Part shown: one piece after another, positions 34,317-43,593 of the stretch | How positions within the stretch are numbered: position 1 is the stretch's first letter | Layout of the letters: each line of letters starts with the position of its first letter | NCBI GenBank assembly: GCA_046348585.1 | Contig: JAXMDZ010000013.1 | Coordinates: 18,188-82,187 of the forward strand | Length of the DNA: 64,000 bases | Origin: JADZAI01 sp046348585 | Lineage (GTDB): Bacteria; Pseudomonadota; Alphaproteobacteria; Micropepsales; Micropepsaceae | Direction: 5' to 3' | The notes under the pieces: generated by a model | What the model saw: only the letters and a program-made list of their open reading frames with translations | Databases searched by the model: none | Told to the model about the DNA's origin: nothing | Translations under genes and position numbers: made by a program

Positions 34317-35452
34317 GATGCGGCGAATCCTGTTCGGCGGCCGCGCTTGCGGGCCCGGTGGCGGTCGCGGTCGGCCTTCGCCATCAACGACAGCAAGATG
34401 CCCTCGCGCAAGCCGCGATCGGCGATGCGGATGCGCGTGCAGGGAAAGCGCTTGAGGATCGCGCCGAGGATGGCGCAGCCCGGCAGGACGAGATCGGCCC
34501 GGTCGGTCCCGACGCAGGGGTTGGCGGCGCGGGCGGCGAAGTCCTGGCGCACCAGCGCCTCCGACACGGCCTCCATGTCGGCGACGTCCATCCACAGCCC
34601 GTCGATCCGGTTGCGGTCGTAGCGCGGCAGGCCGAGATGGATGCCGGCCAGCGTCGTCACCGTGCCCGAGGTGCCGAGCAGGTGCATCCGCGCGCCGGGC
34701 TGCGGACCGGCGAAGCCCCCGGCGCTCATCGCCGCGGCGAAGGCCGCGTCGGCTGCCGCCTCCATGGCGGGGTAGTCGGCGGCGGCGAGCGGCGCGCCGC
34801 CGAATCGCTCGGCGAGGCTGACGACGCCCAGCGGCACCGACACCCAGGCCGCCATGCGCGGGCGCACCTCGGCGCGGGGCGGCGTGCGGCGCAGCCAGAT
34901 CAGCTCGGTGCTGCCGCCGCCGATGTCGAAGACGACGGCGTCCTCGATCTCCGGGTCGGTCAGCGGGGCGCAGCCCTGGGCGCAGAGGCGCGCCTCCTCG
35001 CCGGGCGCGACGATCTCCATGCGCAGGCCGGTTTCCGCCTCGATGCGGCGCACGAAGGCCGAGGCATTGCCGGCCGAGCGGCAGGCCTCGGTGGCGATGG
35101 CGCGGCTATAGGTGACGCCCGCCCGGCGGATCTTCGCCGCGCAGACCTTGAGCGCCGCCAGCGTGCGCTCGATCGCCGCCTCGGACAGCGCGCCGCTGGC
35201 CGTCAGCCCCTCGCCCAGGCGGACCGAGCGCGAGAAGGCATCGACCACGCGAAATCCGCCGCGCCCCTCGGGACGGGCGATCAGCAGGCGGCAATTATTG
35301 GTGCCGAGGTCGATGGCGGCGAAGGTGTCGCGGGGGCGGCGGGGCGGCGTGTCGCTGCGGCGAGGCGCGGCGGGCGCCGCGTCCTGCGCGGGGGGCGATG
35401 CCTCCGGCGCGGGGCCCGGGGGCCCACCCTGATCTGCGGCGCGGTCGGTCAC
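34313..35452 (-). CDS. Ppx/GppA-family exopolyphosphatase/pppGpp phosphatase
   Basis: Actin-like fold phosphatase acting on polyphosphate or pppGpp. GTG at 35452 is taken as the start (379 residues). The first ~50 residues are Pro/Ala/Gln-rich and disordered, then FAAIDLGTNNCRLLIA, EACRSAGNASAFV, VVFDIGGGSTELIW and GTSGTVTTLA follow. The short length indicates only the catalytic domains without the C-terminal HD-like part of E. coli Ppx. The frame is open upstream past a tRNA gene to 37270, which is not coding. Coupled to rlmE by overlap. Confidence 0.9.
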   Translation of the reverse strand: MTDRAADQGGPPGPAPEASPPAQDAAPAAPRRSDTPPRRPRDTFAAIDLGTNNCRLLIARPEGRGGFRVVDAFSRSVRLGEGLTASGALSEAAIERTLAALKVCAAKIRRAGVTYSRAIATEACRSAGNASAFVRRIEAETGLRMEIVAPGEEARLCAQGCAPLTDPEIEDAVVFDIGGGSTELIWLRRTPPRAEVRPRMAAWVSVPLGVVSLAERFGGAPLAAADYPAMEAAADAAFAAAMSAGGFAGPQPGARMHLLGTSGTVTTLAGIHLGLPRYDRNRIDGLWMDVADMEAVSEALVRQDFAARAANPCVGTDRADLVLPGCAILGAILKRFPCTRIRIADRGLREGILLSLMAKADRDRHRARKRGRRTGFAAS

Positions 35453-35614
35453 GACGGCGTCCGGCCTCCTTGTCCGCGCCGGTGACGGAACGCCGCCGGA
35501 CACGCTTGAGCCGAGGATAGGCCCGCCCCCGCCCGGCGGCAAGGCGTCCCGCAAATTCTGCGGATCGGGGATGGCGGCCGGCGCGCCGGGCCGACGCCAT
35601 AACGCAGAGCGGGG

Positions 35615-35643
35615 TTGCGCGGGCTGCCCGCTTTGGGTAGTTA
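35615..35643 (+). promoter_or_regulatory. Candidate promoter of tRNA-Gln
   Basis: TTGCGC (35615-35620) and TAGTTA (35638-35643) are separated by 17 bp, with the tRNA starting 34 bp after the -10. Confidence 0.4.
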
Positions 35644-35677
35644 GCCGGTCCGCGCCGCCGGGTCCGCCCCGGCCCGT

Positions 35678-35751
35678 TGGGGAATCGTCTAATGGTAGGA
35701 CCCAGGATTCTGATTCCTGTTGTCTAGGTTCGAGTCCTAGTTCCCCAACCA
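35678..35751 (+). tRNA. tRNA-Gln (anticodon CUG)
   Basis: 74 nt with encoded CCA. The acceptor TGGGGAA pairs with TTCCCCA; the D stem is GTCT/GGAC, the anticodon stem CAGGA/TCCTG with loop TTCTGAT (anticodon CTG), and the T arm CTAGG-TTCGAGT-CCTAG. The discriminator base is A. It reads CAG codons. Confidence 0.97.
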
Positions 35752-35860
35752 ACGCGCCTTTCTCGTTTCCGCTGTCCGTTCTTCGCGGCTCCGCTTCTCG
35801 CGGGGGCGGGGGTCGTTTAGAGAGGGTGCGGGAAGGCTGGCCGTTGTCGGGGAGTGCGCC

Positions 35861-37540
35861 ATGTCGCGCGCCGTTTGGATCGCCGTGTCCGTCTGGGCCG
35901 CCGCCGCTTTCGGGGGCGTGGCGGCCGCCGCGCCGCCGGCACCGCCGCCCGCCCTGCCGCCGCAGCCGCCCGCCTTCACCGTCGAGGTCGATCACGCGGG
36001 GCTCGCCGACAATTTCCTCTCCGGTCTCACCGGGTGGTCGCCGGAGACGCTGGGGACCTATCTCGACATCCGCGACCGGATCGAGATCGGCCGTCTGCTG
36101 CTGACCGGCGACTATGCCGGGGCGGCGAAGGCGGCGGTGGAGCACGTCTCCGGCAAGGCGATCGGGGCGATCCCGGTGATCGGCCAGTGGTATGCGCTGG
36201 CCCAGGCGGGCGAGAGCCTGGGCGGCTGGGCGATCCAGCATTTCGGCTCGGAGCGCTTCGCCAGCGCCTACGCGGCGATGGCCGCGCAGCTGAGCGAGGA
36301 CGAGTGGAACCGGCCCTATGGCGATCCCTCGATCGACCCGCTGCTGGCGACGCTCGACAACGCCAATCTGCTCACCTTCATCGACCAGCAGACCGGCGGC
36401 GGGCACACGCCCGACGAATTGCGGCGCATGTTGTGGGAGATGCTTCAGGGCAAGCACCGCTTCGAGGTGCTGTGCGACCGCTATGGCCTCACCGGCGAGG
36501 AACGCACCTATGCGGCGCTGGAGCGCGCCCATGCGGCCGAACTGGATCGCTTCGGCCGGGCGGCGCGGGCCGTCGAGGACGACCGGGCCGAGCGGGAGAA
36601 ACGCAAGCGCCTGGCGAAATGGGAGGCCGAGCAGCGCTTCATCGCCCGGCGCGACGCCGAGCGGAAGGCGCGCACCGCCGAGATCTGCGCCGCCTGGCAG
36701 GGCAAGCTCTCCCCCGTGCCGGAGTGGATTCCGGAGCGTCCGTCCGATGCGCTGGTCGCCGAACTCTGCGGCGGCGCGCCCGTCGCGGAGGCCGGGGGCG
36801 AGGCGGACTTCCTTCCGCTGACCGCCTTCAGCCCGGAGCGCGGCGAGAGCGGCCCCATCGTCTGGCGGTTCTTCTCGCGCGGCGGCGGCGGGTTGACGCG
36901 GCACGAGCTGACCATCGTCAACCGCACCGACGCGCCGCTCGCCGGCATCGTCATCGAGGCCCGCCCCGCCGGACCCTACAGCGCCGGGACGGCGAACACC
37001 GACCCGCTGATCGCCAGCGATGCGAATGGCGGCGAGACGATCTGCGCGGGGTGCTACGTCAAGCGCACGATCAGGACCGGCGGCGACATTCAGGGCACGG
37101 CGGTGCGCATCATCGGCCCGGACGGCCTCATCGCCGAACTGATGCTCGCCTCCAAGCACGACACCGCGCCGCATTGGGACGCCCAGTATTCGGGCCGCTT
37201 CGAGGGCGGCTGGCTGAGCGGGCGCATCGTCGTCAACGTGACGGGCAACGCGGTCAGCGGCGTCTTCCACGGAAGGCGCGGCGAAGGCGACGATGTGCTG
37301 ACGCTCGAAGCGACTTTCACCGGCACGCTCGATCCCGCGACCGGCCGCCTGACGTCCGACGATCTGGGCGGCGTCGCCTGGTCAGGGCCGCCGGGACGGA
37401 TGCGGTTCCGGGAAGTCGTGCTCGGCAAGCTGACCGGCACGCTGTCCGGCGCCGGGCTGTCGGGCGACTGGTCGCTCGGCAATTTCGCCGGACGCGACGT
37501 GACGATCAGCGAGACCGGAACCTGGAGCGCCGCGCGATGA
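35861..37540 (+). CDS. Large secreted protein of unknown function
   Basis: The 559-residue protein has a signal peptide (VWIAVSVWAAAAFGGVAAAAP) and a Pro-rich linker. A helical region (about 45-150) contains hydrophobic Gly-rich helices (GKAIGAIPVIGQWYALAQAG). A charged coiled-coil-like part lies at about 225-275. A strand-rich C-terminal region (WRFFSRGGGGLTRHELTIVN ... GTWSAAR) contains CAGC and VFHGRRGEGDD. I recognise no family. GGGAG precedes the ATG. It overlaps the following secreted-protein gene by 4 nt, so the two probably function together at the envelope. Confidence 0.75.
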   Translation: MSRAVWIAVSVWAAAAFGGVAAAAPPAPPPALPPQPPAFTVEVDHAGLADNFLSGLTGWSPETLGTYLDIRDRIEIGRLLLTGDYAGAAKAAVEHVSGKAIGAIPVIGQWYALAQAGESLGGWAIQHFGSERFASAYAAMAAQLSEDEWNRPYGDPSIDPLLATLDNANLLTFIDQQTGGGHTPDELRRMLWEMLQGKHRFEVLCDRYGLTGEERTYAALERAHAAELDRFGRAARAVEDDRAEREKRKRLAKWEAEQRFIARRDAERKARTAEICAAWQGKLSPVPEWIPERPSDALVAELCGGAPVAEAGGEADFLPLTAFSPERGESGPIVWRFFSRGGGGLTRHELTIVNRTDAPLAGIVIEARPAGPYSAGTANTDPLIASDANGGETICAGCYVKRTIRTGGDIQGTAVRIIGPDGLIAELMLASKHDTAPHWDAQYSGRFEGGWLSGRIVVNVTGNAVSGVFHGRRGEGDDVLTLEATFTGTLDPATGRLTSDDLGGVAWSGPPGRMRFREVVLGKLTGTLSGAGLSGDWSLGNFAGRDVTISETGTWSAAR

Positions 37541-38229
37541 GATCGACATGCCGCTTCGCCGCCGCGCTCGCGGCGATTGCCCTCGGCGGCGCGGCCCTCG
37601 CCGCCCCCGCCGATCCGGTGGAGGACGCCTATTGGACCATCGCCGCGACGCGCGGCGAGGCGGGACCGTTCGAGACCTATCTCGGCCGCTTCCCGGACGG
37701 TCCGCACGCCGCCGAGGCGCACGAGCGTCTCGCCGCGCTCAGCCCCAAGCCGCCGCAGTCCGGGGTCATCGTCGTCGGCGCGGCGGACGTGAGCGGGATC
37801 ACCGGCGCGACGCCGTTCGAAACTTCGGCTCTCGCCGCCGCCCTGCCCGGCTTCGAGCTTGCCGAGGAAGCGGCGGGCGAGGCGCGCGTCATCGTCGTGC
37901 GGGCAAATGGCGGCGAGGTCATGCGGATCGAGCCGCTGGAGGGCCATGTCGGCCACATCGTCGCGACCGGGGCGGGCATCGCCGATGCGAACGGCCTCGC
38001 CCTCGGCGCGGCGGCGTTCGCCGCCCTGCCCGATCCCACGGCGCTGACCTGTTTCCCGCGTTCCGGCGAGGGCGGGATGCGGATCGCCTGCACCGCGGAC
38101 CTTTCGGCCGTCACCTATGTCTTCGCCCCGGCGCGCGCCGTGACCGCGACGGCCGAAGGGACCGTCGATCCGGCGGCGATCCCGCCCGACGCGCCGCTCG
38201 CGGCGTTCGAATGGTATCCGATGGAGTAG
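37537..38229 (+). CDS. Secreted protein of unknown function, coupled to the preceding gene
   Basis: The 230-residue protein has a signal peptide (RFAAALAAIALGGAALAAP). A TPR/Sel1-like helical stretch AYWTIAATRGEAGPFETYLGRFPDGPHAAEAHERLAAL follows at about 30-68; such 'YL..FP.G.HA.EA..RL' modules occur in caspase-like and Sel1 proteins. A strand-rich remainder ends FEWYPME. The ATG overlaps the previous stop (ATGA). Confidence 0.72.
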   Translation: MRSTCRFAAALAAIALGGAALAAPADPVEDAYWTIAATRGEAGPFETYLGRFPDGPHAAEAHERLAALSPKPPQSGVIVVGAADVSGITGATPFETSALAAALPGFELAEEAAGEARVIVVRANGGEVMRIEPLEGHVGHIVATGAGIADANGLALGAAAFAALPDPTALTCFPRSGEGGMRIACTADLSAVTYVFAPARAVTATAEGTVDPAAIPPDAPLAAFEWYPME

Positions 38230-38235
38230 CCCGCC

Positions 38236-39717
38236 TCAGGCGCGGCGGAGGGTGCGGCCGGGGCGTTCGCCGGTGACCGCGCCGCCGCGCACCACCGCCT
38301 TGCCGTTGACGACGACGAGGCGGATGCCCTCGGGCGCGCGCTTGGGGTCCTCGAAGGTGCCGCGGTCGATGATCGTCGCCGGGTCGAACAGCACAAGATC
38401 GGCGAAGGCCCCTTCCTTCAGCGTGCCGCGTCCGGCGAGGCCGAACTTCGCCGCCGGAAAGCCGGTCATCCGATAGACCGCGTCCGGCATCGACAGCACG
38501 GAGAGGTCGCGCGCATAGCGCCCCAGCACGCGCGCGAAGGTGCCGTATAGGCGCGGATGCGGCTTGCCTTCCAGCGTCGGCAGGCCGTCCGAGCCGATCA
38601 TCGTGGAGGGGTGGCGCATGACGGTGCGCACGTCGTCCTCGCTGATCGTGTGGAGAATGACGGTCGCGCCGGGTTCTTCGGCAAGAACGCGCGTCAGCAC
38701 CGCCTCCAGCGGCTGGGCGAAGTCCGCCATCAGCGCGGCGATGGAGCGGCCTTCCCATTCCGGATGCCGCGCCGCCGAGGCGATCACCACGTCCTCCGGC
38801 GCGAGCGCGCCGACGCCGCCCGCCGAACCGCCGAGCCGCCCGTCCTGCGCCACCGCCGCCAGCACCGTGCTGCCCGCCGTGTAGGGATACTGGTCGGCAT
38901 GGATGTCGAGGCCGCGCCGCTGGGCGGCGTCGATAAGGCCGAGCGAGCGCTCGACGAGGCCCCAGGCGGCCTTGCCCGAGGCCTTGTGGTGCGAGATCTG
39001 GACGCCGACGCCCGCCGCCTCGCCGATCCGCATCGCCTCGCCGATCGAGTCGAGCAGGCCGACGCCCTCGTCGCGCAGATGGGTGGTGTAGAGCGCGCCG
39101 GTGCCCCGCATCAGCCCCGCGAGTTCGATCAGTTCGTCCGTCGCGGCGTGGCGGCCGGGATCGTAGATCAGGCCGGTCGAGAGGCCGATGGCCCCGGCGT
39201 CCAGCCCCTCGCGCACGATGTCCTTCATCCGCGCCATGTCGGCGTCCGAGGGCGCGGCGGGATTGCGGCCCATCACCGTCATGCGCGCCGTGCCGTGGCC
39301 GATCAGCGCGCCGATATTGACCGCCGGCGGCTGGGCGTCGAGACGCGCGAGGTAGCCGCCATAGCCGTCCCATTCCGCCAGCGCGGCGTGCGGATGCAGC
39401 GAGCGCGCGAGGATGGCGGCGGCGGCGAAGGGCGCGGCCCCCATGCCGCAATTGCCGACGATGCAGGAGGTGACGCCGCCTTCCGTCTTGAAGCCCATGT
39501 CGGGATAGAGGATGGCGGCGAAATCGTCGTGGGTGTGGACGTCGATGAAGCCCGGCGACAGTGCGAGGCCGGTCGCGTCGATCGTCTCCGCGCCGCTTCC
39601 CGCGACCGATCCGATGGCGGCGATCCGGTCGCCCTCGACCGCGAGGTCGCCGGTGACGGCCGGGGCTCCCGTACCGTCATAGAGGGTCGCGTTACGGAAG
39701 ATCAGATCGTAGGCCAT
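38236..39717 (-). CDS. N-acyl-D-amino-acid deacylase (D-aminoacylase family)
   Basis: Amidohydrolase releasing D-amino acids from N-acyl derivatives. The 493-residue protein starts MAYDLIFRNATLYDG. Metal motif HTHDD is near 65, followed by CIVGNCGMG (metal-bridging Cys), THLRDEG and SHHKASGK (later His ligands), and an Asp in GSDGLPTLEGKPHPRLYGTF. The C-terminal beta-sandwich has GTLKEGAFADLVLFDPATI. It is divergent from an FAD amine oxidase and an amino-acid permease, which fits catabolism of D-amino acids. Confidence 0.92.
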   Translation of the reverse strand: MAYDLIFRNATLYDGTGAPAVTGDLAVEGDRIAAIGSVAGSGAETIDATGLALSPGFIDVHTHDDFAAILYPDMGFKTEGGVTSCIVGNCGMGAAPFAAAAILARSLHPHAALAEWDGYGGYLARLDAQPPAVNIGALIGHGTARMTVMGRNPAAPSDADMARMKDIVREGLDAGAIGLSTGLIYDPGRHAATDELIELAGLMRGTGALYTTHLRDEGVGLLDSIGEAMRIGEAAGVGVQISHHKASGKAAWGLVERSLGLIDAAQRRGLDIHADQYPYTAGSTVLAAVAQDGRLGGSAGGVGALAPEDVVIASAARHPEWEGRSIAALMADFAQPLEAVLTRVLAEEPGATVILHTISEDDVRTVMRHPSTMIGSDGLPTLEGKPHPRLYGTFARVLGRYARDLSVLSMPDAVYRMTGFPAAKFGLAGRGTLKEGAFADLVLFDPATIIDRGTFEDPKRAPEGIRLVVVNGKAVVRGGAVTGERPGRTLRRA

Positions 39718-39860
39718 GAACGGCGCGCTCCTGAAGCAGGCGGCGATCCTCGCTTCCGCCGCCCTGCCGCGCAACCGGCCGCCCGTCCCCGTTTTGGCAT
39801 GGCAAGGCGCGACGCGGCTTGATACCTATCCGGAACGAAGCGCAGGTCGCAGGAGCGGGT

Positions 39861-40973
39861 GTGACAGAGGCTGACGTGATCGTGGTCGGAGCGGGCATCG
39901 CGGGCGCTTCGCTCGCCGCCAGCCTGACCGCCGGGACGAAGGTCGTCGTGCTTGAGGCCGAGGAGGCGCCGGGCCAGCACGCGACCGGACGTTCGGCCGC
40001 GCTCTATTCGGAAATCTACGGCAATGCGGTCATCCGCACGCTGACGCGGGCGAGCCGCGCGGCGATCCTCGCCGAGGACGGGCGCTTCGCCCGGCCGCGC
40101 GGCTGCCTGCATCTGGCGAGCGCCGCCCAGATGGACCGGCTGGAGGCCTTCGCCGCCCTGCCCGACGTGGCGGCGGCCTCGCGCCGGATGAGCGCCGCCG
40201 AGGTGCTGGCCGCCGTGCCGCTGCTGCGGCCCGATTACGTCGCGGGGGCGGTGGCGGAGCTGAACGCCTACGATCTCGATGTCGATGCGCTGCATCAGGC
40301 CTATCTGCGCCAGGTGCGCGCGGCGGGCGGCGCGGTGCGCTGCGACGCGCGCGTCGCCGCCGGGACGCACGAGAACGGGCGCTGGCGCATCGAGGCGGGG
40401 CGCGAGACCTTCGCCGCGCCGGTCGTCGTCAACGCCGCCGGGGCCTGGGGCGACCGGGTCGCCGCGGCGCTCGGCGTCGCGCCGCTCGGCCTGGAACCCA
40501 AGCGCCGAACCGTGGCGCTGGTGCCGGGGCCGGAGAGCGACGGCTGGCAGGACGGGCCGGCGATCATCGACATCGACGAGCAGTTCTACTTCAAGCCCGA
40601 CGCCGGCCGGATGCTGGTGTCGCCCGCCGACGAGACGCCGAGCGAGCCGTGCGACGCCTTCCCCGACGGCGTCGATGTCGCCACCGCCATCGACCGGATG
40701 CAGGGCGCGGCGAACCTGCCGGTCAAGCGGGTGCTGGCGACCTGGGCAGGCCTGCGGACCTTCACGCCCGACCGCACGCCTGCCGTCGGCTTCGAGGGCC
40801 GGGCGGAAGGGTTCTTCTGGCATGTCGGCCAGGGCGGCTACGGCATCCAGACCGCCCCGGCGATGGGACGGCTCGGCGCGTCGCTGGTGGAGGGGCGCGG
40901 AGTGCCCGCCGACCTCGCCGATCTCGGCCTCACCGTCGCGGCGGTCGCGCCCGGCCGCTTCCGCGCCGGCTAG
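39861..40973 (+). CDS. FAD-dependent D-amino-acid oxidase/dehydrogenase-like protein
   Basis: DAO-superfamily flavoprotein of 370 residues. The GTG at 39861 has AGGAG 5 nt upstream. The dinucleotide motif VVGAGIAGASLAASL is at the N-terminus; GRSAAL, NAAGAWGDRVAAALG and GQGGYGIQTAPAMG are the family's later FAD and active-site blocks. It is likely to deaminate D-amino acids or a related secondary amine; the substrate is inferred from the divergent D-aminoacylase and the permease 3 nt downstream. Confidence 0.87.
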   Translation: MTEADVIVVGAGIAGASLAASLTAGTKVVVLEAEEAPGQHATGRSAALYSEIYGNAVIRTLTRASRAAILAEDGRFARPRGCLHLASAAQMDRLEAFAALPDVAAASRRMSAAEVLAAVPLLRPDYVAGAVAELNAYDLDVDALHQAYLRQVRAAGGAVRCDARVAAGTHENGRWRIEAGRETFAAPVVVNAAGAWGDRVAAALGVAPLGLEPKRRTVALVPGPESDGWQDGPAIIDIDEQFYFKPDAGRMLVSPADETPSEPCDAFPDGVDVATAIDRMQGAANLPVKRVLATWAGLRTFTPDRTPAVGFEGRAEGFFWHVGQGGYGIQTAPAMGRLGASLVEGRGVPADLADLGLTVAAVAPGRFRAG

Positions 40974-40976
40974 GCC

Positions 40977-42368
40977 GTGAGCGACCCCGGCCGCGACCCC
41001 GCCTTCGAGGCGGAGCCCGCACGGCACGTTTCCGTCGCCTATCTGGTGATGGTCGCGGTCGCCATGGTGATCGGCGCGGGCATCTTCAAATCGCCCGCCG
41101 ACGTCGCCGCCAATGCCGGCTCGTTCCCCTGGCTGATGGCGGCCTGGCTGGCGGGCGGCGCGGTCTCGCTGATCGGGGCGTTCTGCTATGCCGAACTCGC
41201 CACCGCCTTTCCCAATGCGGGCGGCGACTATCACTTCCTGAAGACCGCCTACGGCAAGGGCCTCGCCTTCGTCTTCGCCTGGACGCGCTTTGCGGTCATC
41301 AACACCGGCTCGCTGGCGGTGCTGGGTTTCGTGCTGGGCGTCTATGCCAACGAGGTCGTCGATCTCGGTCCCGGCGGGCCCGCGCTCTACGCCTTCGGAT
41401 CGATCGTGGCGATGACGGCATGGAACCTGAAAGGCATGTATGCCGCCGAGAGCGTCGACTACGCGCTGACCGGGCTTGAGGTGGTCGGCGTCGTGGTGAT
41501 CGTGACGGCGGGCCTCGTGCTGGTCGCCACCGGCACGCCGCCCGCGACGCCCGATCCGCAGATCGCGCCGCCGCCGCCCGATTTCTTCCAGGCGATGGTC
41601 TTCGTGCTGATCGCCTTCGGCGGCTGGAGCGAGATCGCCACCATGTCGTCGGAGGTGAAGGACGCGAGGCGCGGCATGGTGAAGGCGCTGACCCTTTCGA
41701 CGCTGCTGATCACCGCGCTCTATCTCGGCGTCAACTGGGCGCTGTGGCGCGGTCTCGGCATCGAGGGGCTCGCCGCGTCCGAAGCGCCGGCCGCGGCGCT
41801 GATGGGGGCGGCGTTCGGGCCATATGCCTCGCTGGTGCTGGCGGTCGCGGTGACGCTCGCCACCGTCACCTCGATCAATGCGACCATCGTGGTCGGGGCG
41901 CGCACCACCTATGCCGCCGCGCATGACTGGCCGCAGCTCGCGGCGATCGGGCGCTGGGACGCGGCGCGCGGCATTCCGCTGCGCGCGATGCTGGCGCAGA
42001 GCCTGGTCGCGCTCGGCCTCGTCGCCTGGGGGGCGACGACGCGCGACGGCTTCGAGGCGCTGGTCAATTTCACCGCGCCGGTGTTCTGGGGCTTCATGGT
42101 CCTGTCGGGCCTCGCGCTGATCGTCCTGCGCATCCGCAGGCCGGAGGCGGCGCGGCCCTATCGCGTGCCGTTCTATCCGCTGTTCCCGCTCATCTTCTGC
42201 GCCGCCGGCGCGGCGATGGTGTGGTCGAGCGTCGGCTTCGTCGCCTATCTGTGGTCCGATCCGGCGAACCGGATCGGCGCTTACTACAACATCGCGGTCG
42301 TCGTGGCGGGCGTCCTCGCCGCCGCCGGGTTGGCGGCGACGGCGCGGCGCGCGGCCCCTAGGGCGTGA
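40977..42368 (+). CDS. APC-superfamily amino-acid permease
   Basis: The 463-residue protein has about 12 membrane helices. TM1 carries GAGIFKSPADVAA, the substrate-binding GxGIF loop of APC transporters. Conserved FCYAELATAFPNAGGDYHFLKTAYG follows. It starts at GTG 3 nt after the oxidase gene, so uptake and oxidation are co-expressed. Its last 11 bp overlap the convergent alcohol dehydrogenase gene. Confidence 0.92.
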   Translation: MSDPGRDPAFEAEPARHVSVAYLVMVAVAMVIGAGIFKSPADVAANAGSFPWLMAAWLAGGAVSLIGAFCYAELATAFPNAGGDYHFLKTAYGKGLAFVFAWTRFAVINTGSLAVLGFVLGVYANEVVDLGPGGPALYAFGSIVAMTAWNLKGMYAAESVDYALTGLEVVGVVVIVTAGLVLVATGTPPATPDPQIAPPPPDFFQAMVFVLIAFGGWSEIATMSSEVKDARRGMVKALTLSTLLITALYLGVNWALWRGLGIEGLAASEAPAAALMGAAFGPYASLVLAVAVTLATVTSINATIVVGARTTYAAAHDWPQLAAIGRWDAARGIPLRAMLAQSLVALGLVAWGATTRDGFEALVNFTAPVFWGFMVLSGLALIVLRIRRPEAARPYRVPFYPLFPLIFCAAGAAMVWSSVGFVAYLWSDPANRIGAYYNIAVVVAGVLAAAGLAATARRAAPRA

Positions 42369-43434
42369 TCGCCACCTTCAGAACGCCGTCGCGGCGGGCG
42401 GCGAAAAGGTCGTAGGCCGCCTCGATCTCGTCCAGCTTGAAGCGGTGCGTGACCAGCGGGCGCAGGTCGGCGCGGCCTGCGGCCAGCACGTCCATCAGGC
42501 GACGCATCCGTTCCTTGCCGCCGGGGCAGAGCGTGGTGCGGATCGTGTGATCGCCGAGGCCGGCGGCGAAGGCGTCGAGCGGGATCTTCAGATCCTGCGA
42601 ATAGACGCCGAGGCTGGAAAGCGTGCCGCCCGGACGCAGCACGCGCAGCGAGGCCTCGAAGGTCGCCTGGGTGCCCAGCGCCTCGATGGAGACATCGACG
42701 CCGCGCCCATCCGTGAGCGCGAGGATGTCATCGATCAGGGTGGGGCTGGCGGGGTCGAGCGTTTCGTCGGCTCCCAGCCTGCGGGCCATGGCGAGGCGGT
42801 CGGGCATGCCGTCGACGACGATGATCTTGGACGCGCCGCGCAGCCGCGCGCCGACCGTCGCGCAGAGGCCGATCGGGCCTTGCGCGAACACCGCCACCAT
42901 GTCGCCGATCTTCACCTCGCCGCTCTCCGCGCCCGAGAAGCCGGTGGACATGATGTCCGGGCACATCAGCACCTGCTCGTCGGTGAGATGGTCCGGGATG
43001 ACCGCGAGATTGGCGGCGGCGTCCGGCACGCGGACATATTCGGCCTGGGTGCCGTCGATCGTGTTGCCGAAGCGCCAGCCGCCCATCGCCTTCCAGCCGT
43101 GACGCGCGCCGCAGCCGCACTGGCTGGCGAAGCCGGAAAGGCTGGCGTTGCTCTGGCCGCTCGGCGTGATCGCGCCGGCGATGACCCGCTGGCCGACCTC
43201 GTAGCCGGTGACCGCGCTGCCCAGGCGCTCGATGACGCCGACCAGCTCGTGCCCGATGGTGAGGCCGTCGGCGACCGGGTATTCGCGCTTGAGGATGTGG
43301 ACGTCGGTGCCGCAGATCGTCGTCGTGGTCATCCGCACGAGCGCGTCGTTGGGCCCGATCTCGGGAATGGGCTTGGTCTCGATACGGATCGTGCCCGGCT
43401 GGCGGAAGGTCGCCGCACGCATGGTCGCAGTCAT
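42358..43434 (-). CDS. Zinc-dependent alcohol dehydrogenase (medium-chain family)
   Basis: The 358-residue protein starts MTATMRAATFRQPG with AGGAG upstream. Catalytic zinc ligands are Cys in TTICGTDVH and His-Glu in IGHELVGV. An unusual loop SGFASQCGCGARHGWKAMGG replaces the classical four-Cys structural zinc site. The Rossmann part has FAQGPIGLCATVGARLRGA. The family reduces aldehydes or ketones with NAD(P)H. A TTGA-N6-TCAA box lies 55 bp upstream, so it is probably induced by FixK under oxygen limitation as a fermentative redox sink. Confidence 0.92.
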   Translation of the reverse strand: MTATMRAATFRQPGTIRIETKPIPEIGPNDALVRMTTTTICGTDVHILKREYPVADGLTIGHELVGVIERLGSAVTGYEVGQRVIAGAITPSGQSNASLSGFASQCGCGARHGWKAMGGWRFGNTIDGTQAEYVRVPDAAANLAVIPDHLTDEQVLMCPDIMSTGFSGAESGEVKIGDMVAVFAQGPIGLCATVGARLRGASKIIVVDGMPDRLAMARRLGADETLDPASPTLIDDILALTDGRGVDVSIEALGTQATFEASLRVLRPGGTLSSLGVYSQDLKIPLDAFAAGLGDHTIRTTLCPGGKERMRRLMDVLAAGRADLRPLVTHRFKLDEIEAAYDLFAARRDGVLKVAITP

Positions 43435-43488
43435 CGGGATTCTCCTTGAAGGTCTTCGCCACGATGCGGGCTCCGCGCCCGCCCCGCC

Positions 43489-43502
43489 TTGAGTTTGCTC
43501 AA
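43489..43502 (-). promoter_or_regulatory. FixK/FNR box for the alcohol dehydrogenase
   Basis: TTGAGTTTGCTCAA, centre 43495.5. A class II start 41.5 bp away would be near 43454, giving a ~20-nt leader before the ATG at 43434. Confidence 0.75.
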
Positions 43503-43533
43503 GCGGCCCGCGACACCTCGCCGCCCGGGCGTG

Positions 43534-43547
43534 TTGACCTAGGTCAA
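43534..43547 (+). promoter_or_regulatory. FixK/FNR box for the DUF2267 gene
   Basis: TTGACCTAGGTCAA, a perfect palindrome with centre 43540.5. A start point near 43582 would exclude the upstream ATG at 43573 and favour 43594. Confidence 0.78.
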
Positions 43548-43593
43548 TGAGCGCGCGGCCTGTGCGCCTAGCGTGCCGGGCAAATGTGACGGA

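Noticed and set aside
34313..37270. 985-codon frame extending the Ppx/GppA gene upstream
   Set aside because: The extension runs antisense through tRNA-Gln and the secreted-protein gene and has shadow composition; the phosphatase domain begins only after the GTG at 35452.
39702..41924. 740-codon minus-strand frame opposite the FAD oxidase and permease
   Set aside because: Arg/Gly/His-rich antisense frame; both plus-strand genes have clear motifs and ribosome-binding sites or coupling.
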